Source: Aquimarina atlantica (GTDB lineage Bacteria; Bacteroidota; Bacteroidia; Flavobacteriales; Flavobacteriaceae). Taken from it: a DNA stretch of 64,000 bases. The position numbers and the translations under genes are program-made. The stretch spans positions 1-64,000 of the forward strand of contig NZ_AQRA01000004.1 in NCBI RefSeq assembly GCF_000626715.1, read 5' to 3'. Of this stretch, positions 17,908 through 26,479 are shown piece after piece. The notes under the pieces are model-generated. The model was not told the origin of the DNA, did no database searches, and worked only from the letters and a program-made list of their open reading frames with translations. Each line of letters starts with the position of its first letter. Within the stretch, counting starts at the first letter, position 1.

Positions 17908-18552
17908 ATGAAAATTGTTGTTCAATTAGTTCTGTGGGTTATTATAGGAGTTTTAGGATACTTCGTATTCAATTCTGTTAATGGTCCTGTAAAGTTCAAT
18001 AAAATAAAGCAAGCTAGATATGCAAAAGCTGTTGAAAATTTAAGAGATATTCGTACAGCGCAATTAGCATACAGATCGGTAACTGGGAAATTTGCTAAAG
18101 ATCCTGTTAAATTAGTTGCTTTTATAGATACTGCCAAGTTTACACTAACCCAAAGAAGAGATTCTAGTTTTATTAGATTTAATAAGATTCTAAAAATTGA
18201 TGAGCCAAGAGATACGGTTATTATTGATACTCTTGGATATGCATCGGTAAAAGATTCTTTATTTAAAACAGGAAATCATAAAAATATGATTAAAATACCG
18301 ATCGAAGGTATTGAATCTAATTTTGAAATGGATGCAGGTTATATTAACAAAAATGATCTACGAATTCCGGTTTTTGAAGCTAAAGTATCTAAAGACGTAC
18401 TATTACATGATCAGGATAAAGACTTATTAGCTCAAGAGAAAGAAGTACGTTCTGTTGATGAAGTTAACGGAGGATTCCTTTCGGTAGGATCAATGACAGA
18501 AGTAATGACTTCTGGTAACTGGCCAAGAACTTATGGTGCAAACGATCAATAA
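17908..18552 (+). CDS. Membrane-anchored protein with pilin-like N-terminal helix, unknown function
   Basis: The 214-residue product has one N-terminal membrane helix (about 5-23) that continues into an amphipathic helix ending NLRDIRTAQLAYRSVTGKFA. This recalls the helix-to-loop region of type IV pilins and type II pseudopilins, where a similar phrase follows the hydrophobic helix. A prepilin peptidase site with the Gly-(F/M)TLIE pattern is absent, so a true pilin is doubtful. The C-terminal 110 residues are unassigned. The next gene (DUF3822) overlaps it by 20 bp, so coupled translation and a shared role are likely. Confidence 0.7.
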   Translation: MKIVVQLVLWVIIGVLGYFVFNSVNGPVKFNKIKQARYAKAVENLRDIRTAQLAYRSVTGKFAKDPVKLVAFIDTAKFTLTQRRDSSFIRFNKILKIDEPRDTVIIDTLGYASVKDSLFKTGNHKNMIKIPIEGIESNFEMDAGYINKNDLRIPVFEAKVSKDVLLHDQDKDLLAQEKEVRSVDEVNGGFLSVGSMTEVMTSGNWPRTYGANDQ

Positions 18553-19357
18553 TACAATTGATAATACATCAAAAACATTGTCCATTCAGGTAAGCTTGAA
18601 TGGACTTTCTTTTTGCACTGTAAATGCTAATGACCAAATAACATCAATAACACATGAATCCTTTGGTATACAATTAACTCCCACACAAGTACTTGATAAA
18701 ATTAAATATGCTTTTGATCACAATCATAATCTAAAAGGAACTTTTGACACCATCGAGGTAATTCATCAAAATGACCTATACACTGTTGTTCCTAAGGCTT
18801 TATTTAACGAAGATTCATTAAAGGAGTATTTGAAATTTAATACAAAGGTGCTTCAAAATGATTTTATTGCATATGATGAGATGAACCCTCATAATATGGT
18901 AACGGTATACATTCCTTATACCAACATCAATAATTTCTTTTTTGATACATTTGGGTCTTTTACTTATAAGCACTCTAGTACCATTTTAATAAATTCTTTA
19001 CTTACTCAAGAAAAAAATAGTGAATCTATCACCGTTTTTGCAAATATAAATGATGCTTCTTTCGATATTATAGTAATCAATAAAGGGAATTTAATACTAA
19101 GCAATACATATAGATACCAAACTAAAGAAGATTTTTTGTATTACCTATTGTACACTACAGAACAACTACAACTAAATCCAGAAGAATTTAGCTTAGTGTT
19201 TTCGGGAAATATTTCTAGAGATAGTGAGTTTTTCGATATTGCATATACTTATATTCGTCATATAAGTTTCGGAAACCTTCTTAAGGAGCCTCAAATAACA
19301 GAAGATATAACATCTTTTGAGCCTCATAAACATTTTGTATTACTTAGCCATTTTTAA
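18533..19357 (+). CDS. DUF3822 family protein
   Basis: The 274-residue product matches the Bacteroidota DUF3822 family: N-terminal LSIQVSLNGLSFCTVNANDQ, then a second half with VFANINDASFDIIVINKGN and a late FSLVFSGNISRDSEFF. The repeated strand pattern recalls an actin-like (ASKHA) fold, but no phosphate-binding motif can be confirmed by eye. It overlaps the preceding membrane-protein gene by 20 bp and ends 2 bp before rsmD; this three-gene order is common in flavobacteria. Its function is unknown. Confidence 0.8.
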   Translation: MVQTINNTIDNTSKTLSIQVSLNGLSFCTVNANDQITSITHESFGIQLTPTQVLDKIKYAFDHNHNLKGTFDTIEVIHQNDLYTVVPKALFNEDSLKEYLKFNTKVLQNDFIAYDEMNPHNMVTVYIPYTNINNFFFDTFGSFTYKHSSTILINSLLTQEKNSESITVFANINDASFDIIVINKGNLILSNTYRYQTKEDFLYYLLYTTEQLQLNPEEFSLVFSGNISRDSEFFDIAYTYIRHISFGNLLKEPQITEDITSFEPHKHFVLLSHF

Positions 19358-19359
19358 AC

Positions 19360-19896
19360 ATGCGTATTATTTCAGGAAAATATAAAGGAAAAAGACTCAC
19401 AGCGCCTAAGAAACTACCTGTGCGCCCTACCACCGATATGGCAAAAGAAGCTTTGTTTAATATCTTAAGAAACCAATATAATTTTTCTCAGATATCAGTT
19501 CTAGATCTTTTTGCAGGTACGGGAAACATTAGCTATGAATTCTTATCCAGAGGAACAGAAGATATAACTGCAGTAGATGCTCACTATGCCTGTCTTGGGT
19601 ATATCAAAAGTGTAGCAAAAGAATTAGACGCTCCTATCGAGACTATAAAAAGTGATGTATACAGTTATCTCGAAAAAGTAAAGCGAAAAGTAGATATTAT
19701 TTTTGCTGATCCCCCTTATGATTTTACAACAGATCAGTTTCATAAAATTGCAACATTAGTTTTTGAAAATGAATTATTAAATGAACACGGGGTCTTGATC
19801 ATTGAACACTCTAAACATACCTCTCTCGAGGAATCACCGTATTTTAGTAATTCGAGAAAATATGGAGGATCTGTTTTTAGTTTTTTTGAAATATAA
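19360..19896 (+). CDS. rsmD: 16S rRNA (guanine966-N2)-methyltransferase RsmD
   Basis: RsmD methylates G966 of 16S rRNA with SAM during 30S assembly. The 178-residue product begins with the family signature MRIISGKYKGKRL and RPTTDMAKEALFNIL, has the SAM-binding LDLFAGTGNISYEFLSRG, and the catalytic DPPYDF (N/D-PPY). It lies 2 bp after DUF3822 and is the last gene of that unit. Confidence 0.96.
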   Translation: MRIISGKYKGKRLTAPKKLPVRPTTDMAKEALFNILRNQYNFSQISVLDLFAGTGNISYEFLSRGTEDITAVDAHYACLGYIKSVAKELDAPIETIKSDVYSYLEKVKRKVDIIFADPPYDFTTDQFHKIATLVFENELLNEHGVLIIEHSKHTSLEESPYFSNSRKYGGSVFSFFEI

Positions 19897-19924
19897 ATCT
19901 ACCTAAAAATCTGTATACCATACA

Positions 19925-20380
19925 TTAAGTTTCATTCATTACCGAAGTTCGTATTGAAAATTCATCGATAGTAGTAAGATTACTTAAAGAATGAATTTGA
20001 TGAGCAGCATTACTAATAATATCTTCATAAAAAGCCAAAACTTTTACATCAAAACCAGGAGTATCCTCTGCTGTGATTTTAAATATATCCATTTGATAAA
20101 TAAAATTATTCAGAATATGATGACTAGAAGAAAGCATAGCCTTATAAATATTTAGCTTAGCGTTTTCCATCTTTACTTTTTTAGCATTTTGTTGTGTATC
20201 TATAAACAGAAATACAAAAAATACTAATAACGGAACTATCATTTCGTCAAACTCAAATTGTTCTATACTTGCCAATAATGCAATAACTTTTTCAAACAAG
20301 TCTAATTCTAAGGCAATTGTTGTTACATAAATAAAAATAGACAACACTAATCCGATACATGTTAGTTTATACTTATTCAT
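19925..20380 (-). CDS. Two-helix membrane protein of unknown function
   Basis: The 151-residue product has membrane helices at about 5-24 and 44-62, then a charged helical tail. The tail includes SSHHILNNFIYQMDIF, which resembles a histidine-kinase dimerisation helix (HHxLNNxL), but no ATPase domain follows, so kinase activity is excluded. A CCCTAA-rich tract lies directly before the start codon on the coding strand. It converges with rsmD. No function can be assigned. Confidence 0.6.
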   Translation of the reverse strand: MNKYKLTCIGLVLSIFIYVTTIALELDLFEKVIALLASIEQFEFDEMIVPLLVFFVFLFIDTQQNAKKVKMENAKLNIYKAMLSSSHHILNNFIYQMDIFKITAEDTPGFDVKVLAFYEDIISNAAHQIHSLSNLTTIDEFSIRTSVMNET

Positions 20381-20390
20381 TGGTTTAGGG

Positions 20391-20405
20391 TTAGGGGTTA
20401 GGGGG
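20391..20405. repeat. G-rich TTAGGG-like tract
   Basis: The plus strand reads GGTTTAGGGTTAGGGGTTAGGGGG around 20391-20405, a short degenerate TTAGGG series with four G-tracts of at least two. It abuts the start of the minus-strand gene at 20380, so the coding strand carries the C-rich version. A two-tetrad G-quadruplex is possible. Confidence 0.6.
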
Positions 20406-20640
20406 ATAACGATTTGTGAAGAATTTAAATGTTACGGTTTACAAATACTATATAAAAATATAAATAACGTTCGATTTTCAATATTAAATATATAGTAAAA
20501 ATCAGCAACTTGCAGTAATTTACAAGTATTTTAACATTATGAATAGGTTAAGTTATGGTGTTCTCATACCTATCAAAAGCAAAGGGATTGACAGTCAATT
20601 ATATATACATCAAGGTATGTTATGGCTAAAGCGACCTTCC

Positions 20641-21543
20641 TTACGCTACTTCTTCTCCTGTAGAGGCTTCCCAAATCATAAACCATTCCTCGTCTGTAAT
20701 ATTAATAGCTAAAGCATCTATAGCAGATTGAATACGATTGATTTTGGTTGAACCGATAATCGGAAGAATACCTGAAGGGTGTTTTATGATCCAGGATGTT
20801 AGTATCTGATCGGGTGTAACATTATATTTTTCTGTCAATACATTTACGACCTTGTTAATTCTAACAACCTTATCTTCTGGTTGTTTAGCAAAGAACTTCC
20901 CTCCTGCTAATGTAGAATACCCCATAGGACTAATACGTTCGACAATACACTGATCCAAGGTACCATCTACAAAAGGATGCAGATGAAGTGGAGACACTTC
21001 TATCTGATTTGTTACCAGAGGTATAAACTTATGTAACATTGCAAATTGCTGTGTCGTAAAGTTTGATACTCCAAAGTGCAATACTTTACCATCATTTTTA
21101 AGTTGAGAAAAAGCCTCTGCAATCTCTTCGGGATTCATTAAGGGGCTTGGTCTATGAATCAAAAACAGGTCTATATAATCTGTATTTAGATTCTGTAAAG
21201 ATTGTTCTGCAGAACTTATAATATACTCTTTACTGGTATCATATGACTTAATAACAGTATTAGGACGGTTAGGTGTTACTAGTTTAATGCCACATTTGGT
21301 AACAAGTTGCATTTTTCCTCTAAGAGAAGATCGTTTTTTAAGTGCATTACCAAATAATGTTTCTGTGGTATAATGCCCGTAGATATCTGCATGATCAAAA
21401 GTAGTAACATTTATAGCAAGGCAATCCTCTATCAATTCCTGAGCTTGAGCTATGGTTAAATTAGCTCCCCATTCTCCCCAATTCATACATCCGGCTATTA
21501 TACGCGAACATATGACATCTTGATATGAATCCTTGATACTCAT
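20641..21543 (-). CDS. Aldo/keto reductase (YdhF-like)
   Basis: The 300-residue TIM-barrel oxidoreductase reduces carbonyls with NADPH. Catalytic-tetrad regions are visible: DHADIYGHY (Asp and Tyr) near residue 55, LVTKCGI (Lys), LIHRPSPL (His) and FGVSNF; the C-terminal NADP-binding part has PIIGSTKINRI. The physiological substrate is unknown. It lies 40 bp after the GH3 fusion gene and may be cotranscribed. Confidence 0.92.
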   Translation of the reverse strand: MSIKDSYQDVICSRIIAGCMNWGEWGANLTIAQAQELIEDCLAINVTTFDHADIYGHYTTETLFGNALKKRSSLRGKMQLVTKCGIKLVTPNRPNTVIKSYDTSKEYIISSAEQSLQNLNTDYIDLFLIHRPSPLMNPEEIAEAFSQLKNDGKVLHFGVSNFTTQQFAMLHKFIPLVTNQIEVSPLHLHPFVDGTLDQCIVERISPMGYSTLAGGKFFAKQPEDKVVRINKVVNVLTEKYNVTPDQILTSWIIKHPSGILPIIGSTKINRIQSAIDALAINITDEEWFMIWEASTGEEVA

Positions 21544-21583
21544 ATTCTTTTAACTTTTGAAAATTATTGTTTTCTTGATACAA

Positions 21584-24508
21584 TCAATAATCTATTGCCT
21601 CATATATCAGCCTTTGTATCTCTGAGCGAATATCATGTGATATGAGTTTTCTATTTGCAGCATTAGGAAAAGTACGGTTACTTAAAAAGACATATATTAT
21701 TTCCTGTTCTGGATCTGCCCATGTAAATGTTCCTGTAAATCCACTATGTCCAAAACTAGTCATTGATATACACCCACAAGTCGGCCCTACATCGCCTAAC
21801 TGTGGTTTATCAAAGCCTATTCCTCTTCGTACATTTCGATGGCAGTAATGACATGTATTAAACTCATCTAACGTTTCTTCTCTAAAATATTGCTTACCTC
21901 CATAATACCCTTTATTGAGGTACATTTGCATTATCTTGGTAACATCATTAGCATTAGCAAACAATCCGGCATGTCCAGCAATTCCCCCTAACATAGCAGC
22001 TCCCTGATCATGAACATACCCATGAACAACCTCATCTCTAAAAATCTTATCATACTCTGTAGGAACTATTCTTCTTTTTTTAAAACGTGTTAAAGGTAAA
22101 TACGAAGTATTATTAGCACCCAACGGCTTATAAAAATGTTGTTGGGTAAGTTTATGCAATGTATTACTATAATGGTCTTCTATATACGCTTTTAAAAGAT
22201 AGTACGGTAAATCACTATATTTATATTTTAACCTATCCCTCAATTCACTATCTCTAATTCTTAATAATAAAGAATCTTTCATATCACTTCTAAAATAAAG
22301 ATTATTTGTAACTTCTATATTAAAATCTTTAGAACGACTATTTCTATAATACTTCTTATCTGGTCTTCGGGTAACCGAATCCATTGTTTGCAAATAAAAA
22401 GGAATCCAAGCTTTTAGTTTTGCATAATGCGACAACATTGATCTTATAGTAATATTTTCCTTATTAGAGCCTTTAAATGAGGGTAACATCTTTCCTACCT
22501 TTGTATTTAAGGAAATTATCCCTTTATCCTTTAATTCTATAGTAAGTGGCAAAGTAGCTAATATTTTGGTTAAAGATGCCAGATCATAAACATCAGACCC
22601 TTTTACTTTCCTAAATTTACTATAGGTATGATAGCCATAATTTTTATTAAACACTACTTTTCCTTTTCTTGCAACAATAAGCTGTACACCAGGTGTCATT
22701 TTTTCTTTTAGAGCAAAATCAACTATAGAATCAATTCTATTAAGTTTATAAGAATTCATCCCCACACTTTCGGGTAACCCGTAAGATAATCTATTTAAGG
22801 TCCTGGTATGATGTCCTGTACCTGCAGGAAACTCTTCTCCAACGCTTACCGGAAGTTTTCCTTTAGCTTCTAACGCCCCGAAAAGTAATTGTGCTGTTTT
22901 TTCCTGAGCTACTTTACTATTTTGATAAGACATCACTATGCCTTCAAAATTCGTAGTAGTTAACATATCTAACATCGCATAAGGCCTTGAAAATACACTA
23001 AGAACTGTAGTGTTTAGCCTGGCAATCTCGTATAACCAAACTAATTCTTTATCCTTAAACTTATATTCTGCCCAAGGTGAATCGTTTGATTTATGAAAAC
23101 CTACAATAACATAATTATAGTTTTTCAATTGTTCTACCATTTCACCTAATTGATTGGCTTTTACCCATTCGACCTGAGTGTATTTACTCAGTTCTTCATA
23201 AAAAGCTTCTCCAGAATCATCGCCAAGAGAAACATAAGCTATCTTTTTTAGATCAAGGTTTTTAATCGGTAGTGTTGCTCTTTCATTCTTTATAACGGTC
23301 AAAGAATTTTCGACCAAATCATGAAGCAGCACTTTATTTTTAACACTATTTAATTCCTCATAAAGAAAATCTGTTTCTACAGGTTGATAAGCGTTAAGAC
23401 CAGCTTTATATTTAGCAAATAAGATCTTTCTAACAGAATACGACAAACGCTCTTCGGTTAAAGCTCCTGAGTAATATGCTGATACTATTTTTTGAGATGC
23501 CAACGGCACATCTTCTGACATTAAAAGAACATCATTTCCTGCTAAAAAAGCAGCCAAATCAATATCTCCAGGTGCTTTAAAATCAGAAGCTCCTTTCATA
23601 TTAAGAGCATCTGTAAAAATCAATCCTTCAAACTTTAGGCTATCCTTTAATACTCCAGAAACTATTTTTTTAGAAACAGAAGAAGGATAGTCTGACCTAT
23701 ATTCTAAACTAGGAACATTAAGATGAGCCACCATAATGCTGGATAACCCTTCATTAATAAGTTTTTTATATGGGTATAATTCGATACTATCGATTCTTTT
23801 GGCATCAAAATTAATAGTAGGCAATGTATTATGCGAATCGGTATCGGTATCACCGTGGCCGGGAAAATGCTTGGCAGCAGACAGAATCCCTTCTCGTTGC
23901 ATACCTTTCATAAAAGCCAGTGCTTTTTGAGCTACCTTTTTTTCATCTTCTCCAAAAGAACGGTTACCAATTATCGGGTTTTTTGGGTTTGTATTAATAT
24001 CTACTACAGGTGCAAAATTAATATGAACTCCCATTCGTTTACAATGCCGTGCGACCTGTCTTCCGGTTTCTTCTATTAAATGATCATCTTGTATTGCTCC
24101 AAGAGTCATATTCCAGGGGAAAGCTTGCGTCGAATCTAATCGCATACCCAAACCCCATTCTGCATCGATACCTATTAATAATGGTATCTTGGATAATTTC
24201 TGATATTCATTATTTAGTTTAACCTGTCGCTTAGGTCCTCCTTTAGAAAAAATAACGCCTCCGATCATAAACTCTTCAATGAGTCGTTTTATTTTATCTG
24301 TTTCTTTTTGGGAGTTAGAAGAAGATACATTTACCATAAACAACTGCCCCACTTTTTCTTTAAGGGTCATTCTATTGTAAATACTATCCACCCATCTTCT
24401 TTGGGTCTCAACATCTTCTACTAATAAAGGATTTTCTGATTGAGCATCAACGCCAAAAGTTATTAGAAAAATTATAAAATAAAAATACTTTTTTATGATC
24501 TGCCGCAC
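21584..24508 (-). CDS. Exported GH3 beta-N-acetylglucosaminidase / class C beta-lactamase-like fusion
   Basis: The 974-residue protein has a signal peptide (about 1-22), a GH3 domain (about 35-380) with the NagZ signature AKHFPGHGDTDTDSH and the nucleophile region FTDALNMKGA, a GH3 C-terminal/linker region, and a serine beta-lactamase-like domain (about 595-974) with SLTK (SxxK), YSD (YxN-like) and HSGFTG. NagZ-type GH3 enzymes cut GlcNAc-anhydroMurNAc, and the second domain is probably a peptidoglycan peptidase or esterase. This fusion is known in Bacteroidota. It begins 7 bp after the 161-residue gene. A role in cell-wall turnover is inferred. Confidence 0.9.
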   Translation of the reverse strand: MRQIIKKYFYFIIFLITFGVDAQSENPLLVEDVETQRRWVDSIYNRMTLKEKVGQLFMVNVSSSNSQKETDKIKRLIEEFMIGGVIFSKGGPKRQVKLNNEYQKLSKIPLLIGIDAEWGLGMRLDSTQAFPWNMTLGAIQDDHLIEETGRQVARHCKRMGVHINFAPVVDINTNPKNPIIGNRSFGEDEKKVAQKALAFMKGMQREGILSAAKHFPGHGDTDTDSHNTLPTINFDAKRIDSIELYPYKKLINEGLSSIMVAHLNVPSLEYRSDYPSSVSKKIVSGVLKDSLKFEGLIFTDALNMKGASDFKAPGDIDLAAFLAGNDVLLMSEDVPLASQKIVSAYYSGALTEERLSYSVRKILFAKYKAGLNAYQPVETDFLYEELNSVKNKVLLHDLVENSLTVIKNERATLPIKNLDLKKIAYVSLGDDSGEAFYEELSKYTQVEWVKANQLGEMVEQLKNYNYVIVGFHKSNDSPWAEYKFKDKELVWLYEIARLNTTVLSVFSRPYAMLDMLTTTNFEGIVMSYQNSKVAQEKTAQLLFGALEAKGKLPVSVGEEFPAGTGHHTRTLNRLSYGLPESVGMNSYKLNRIDSIVDFALKEKMTPGVQLIVARKGKVVFNKNYGYHTYSKFRKVKGSDVYDLASLTKILATLPLTIELKDKGIISLNTKVGKMLPSFKGSNKENITIRSMLSHYAKLKAWIPFYLQTMDSVTRRPDKKYYRNSRSKDFNIEVTNNLYFRSDMKDSLLLRIRDSELRDRLKYKYSDLPYYLLKAYIEDHYSNTLHKLTQQHFYKPLGANNTSYLPLTRFKKRRIVPTEYDKIFRDEVVHGYVHDQGAAMLGGIAGHAGLFANANDVTKIMQMYLNKGYYGGKQYFREETLDEFNTCHYCHRNVRRGIGFDKPQLGDVGPTCGCISMTSFGHSGFTGTFTWADPEQEIIYVFLSNRTFPNAANRKLISHDIRSEIQRLIYEAIDY

Positions 24509-24515
24509 GAAAATT

Positions 24516-25001
24516 TTAATTTAAAAAACGGTTATGCCAACTATCTTTTGCAGGGATTTCCCAATTGATTCGATATTCGGCAATATTAGTAACCAGGTTA
24601 TTGAAAACAATAGTATTTGGGGATACTGATCTATTTTTAGCCATTTTCTTAAAATCTGCAAGAGGTTTATAGGCTACAAATTCTCCTTGTTTAAAAGACA
24701 CATTCATCTTATCCATTAAGTCTACATCATATGCTTGTTCTAGTTCCTGGATAAAATGAACAGAAGCATCTATAGAGCATCCAGTTGCCTGGTTCGCTCC
24801 TTGATCTAGTCCTATGGTTATAAATCGTTTATACTTTATTTCATAACCCGCTCTTAGATCAGCACCATGGGCTGTCCACTGAGTTATAAATTCCTTTATT
24901 TTTTTCTCGATCTCTTCCAGTTCATCCAAAGTGAATGACCGATTTGCCTGATAAATCCATACTCGAGATGTTTCCGGAAGGTCATTAAAATCTACCAACA
25001 T
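24516..25001 (-). CDS. Conserved protein often mislabelled 'ABC transporter ATPase'
   Basis: The 161-residue product has no Walker A, Walker B or ABC signature and is not an ATPase by sequence, although flavobacterial relatives are commonly so named. Recognisable blocks are SRVWIYQANRSFTLDELEEI, WTAHGADLRAGYEIKYKRF and GANQATGCSIDASVHFIQEL. The protein is soluble and cytoplasmic by appearance. Gene context is the GH3 fusion (7 bp downstream) and the Hdr-like Fe-S genes upstream. Its function is unknown. Confidence 0.75.
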   Translation of the reverse strand: MLVDFNDLPETSRVWIYQANRSFTLDELEEIEKKIKEFITQWTAHGADLRAGYEIKYKRFITIGLDQGANQATGCSIDASVHFIQELEQAYDVDLMDKMNVSFKQGEFVAYKPLADFKKMAKNRSVSPNTIVFNNLVTNIAEYRINWEIPAKDSWHNRFLN

Positions 25002-25115
25002 GAGCTATTTATTTACTAAAATAATAAAAACTATTGCTATTTACGATTATAGAAAAGAGTTAATATGAAAAAACATATTAACTCTAATAAAATTGTAATA
25101 TAATTAAGAAAAAAT

Positions 25116-25907
25116 CTACAAATCCTGGGCGTTGGCAATAAGTTCGGCCACATCCATCACTTGCACACTCTCTTCTTTTTCTTTGCTTTTTACCCCGTCT
25201 GTCATCATTGTATTACAAAAAGGACAACCTGCGGCAATAATATCTGGTTTGGTTTCTAAGGCATCTTCTGTTCGTTCGACATTAATATCCTTATTACCAG
25301 GTTCTGGTTCTTTAAACATCTGTGCACCACCAGCTCCGCAACATAAGCCATTTCGTTTACAGCGTTTCATTTCTAAAAGTTCTACTTCTAATTTTCTAAG
25401 TAAATCTCTTGGTGCCTCGTATACATTATTTGCTCTACCGAGATAGCAGGGATCATGAAATGTAATTCGTTTACCTTTAAACTTTCCTCCTTCAACTTTT
25501 AACCTACCTTCGTCAAGAAGGGATTTTAAAAATTGAGTGTGGTGCATTACTTCATAATCTCCTCCTAGTACAGGATATTCATTTTTTAAAGTATTAAAAC
25601 AGTGAGGACATGCTGTAACTACTTTTTCAATTTCATAAGCATTCATCACTTCTATATTGGTAACGGCCTGCATTTGAAACAAAAATTCATTACCAGCTCT
25701 TTTTGCCGGATCTCCCGTGCAGCTTTCTTCGGTACCTAATACAGCAAAATCTACATTTGCATTGTGAAGTAATTTTACAAAAGCTTTTGTAATTTTTTTA
25801 GCTCTGTCATCAAAACTACCAGCACAACCCACCCAAAATAAAACTTCTGGTCTTTTGCCTTCTGCCATATATTCTGCCATTGTTGGCACCTTTACTGTCT
25901 CACTCAT
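25116..25907 (-). CDS. Cysteine-rich (CCG-domain) Fe-S oxidoreductase subunit
   Basis: The 263-residue product carries two CCG-type cysteine-rich modules as in HdrB/HdrD, GlpC and LutA. The first is VGCAGSFDDRAKK with TACPHCFNTLKNEY, the second FHDPCYLGRANNVYEAPR with NGLCCGAGGAQMF and AAGCPFCNTMM. Such modules bind a non-cubane [4Fe-4S] cluster and pass electrons to disulfides or quinones. The gene for a membrane [4Fe-4S] protein lies one gene upstream; together they form a probable quinone-linked electron-transfer pair. The substrate is unknown. Confidence 0.88.
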   Translation of the reverse strand: MSETVKVPTMAEYMAEGKRPEVLFWVGCAGSFDDRAKKITKAFVKLLHNANVDFAVLGTEESCTGDPAKRAGNEFLFQMQAVTNIEVMNAYEIEKVVTACPHCFNTLKNEYPVLGGDYEVMHHTQFLKSLLDEGRLKVEGGKFKGKRITFHDPCYLGRANNVYEAPRDLLRKLEVELLEMKRCKRNGLCCGAGGAQMFKEPEPGNKDINVERTEDALETKPDIIAAGCPFCNTMMTDGVKSKEKEESVQVMDVAELIANAQDL

Positions 25908-25952
25908 ATTATACTATTTAAAGTTTAGGAATATACTCCTAAAACTCATATT

Positions 25953-26399
25953 TTAATCATGTTTTCCATCATCAAAAACTTCGATGGTCACAACTCTTTC
26001 TACCAGTTCTGTAAATTTACCGGTATATCGTGTTGCTTTTACCAGGTGATTATCAATCCAATGATAGTTTCCTCCTCTTGGTTTTCCCATCAAAAGGCTA
26101 TGATACTTAAAGCCACATTTCTTTAACCATGTTTCGGTCACATCTCTGTGATCTTCGGTTCTTGAAGTAAAGAAACATATAATATGTCCTTGATCATACC
26201 ATTTGTTTAATGTAATCAATGCATCAGGAAAAGGTTCGCAAGTAACCATTCGTTCTGGCTCTTCGTTAGGTACATCTTCTGTTATAGTACCGTCAATATC
26301 AATAAGATAATTCTTGACACCTTCTGGTAGCACCGGACTTACATGTTCTCCTTCTTCTATTTTGTCATGCAATAATTTTTCTACTTCTTCCTTTTTCAT
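25953..26399 (-). CDS. HAD-superfamily hydrolase-like protein
   Basis: The 148-residue product has HAD motif I DIDGTITED near residue 33, motif II FFTSRTEDHRDVTETWLKK and a late acidic region HWIDNHLV in place of a classic motif III/IV. It is small, without an evident cap domain. HAD proteins of this size are usually phosphatases acting on small phosphoesters. It sits between the two Fe-S protein genes, with gaps of 45 and 80 bp. The specific substrate is unknown. Confidence 0.8.
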   Translation of the reverse strand: MKKEEVEKLLHDKIEEGEHVSPVLPEGVKNYLIDIDGTITEDVPNEEPERMVTCEPFPDALITLNKWYDQGHIICFFTSRTEDHRDVTETWLKKCGFKYHSLLMGKPRGGNYHWIDNHLVKATRYTGKFTELVERVVTIEVFDDGKHD

Positions 26400-26479
26400 A
26401 ATTTCTATTAATTTGTGGTTTAATTGGTTAAAAGTTTTGGTTAAAATTTAATGTATTCTGATTGGTTATTTAATAAAAA

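Noticed and set aside
24516..25001. ABC transporter ATPase label for the 161-residue protein
   Set aside because: No Walker A, signature or Walker B motif is present.
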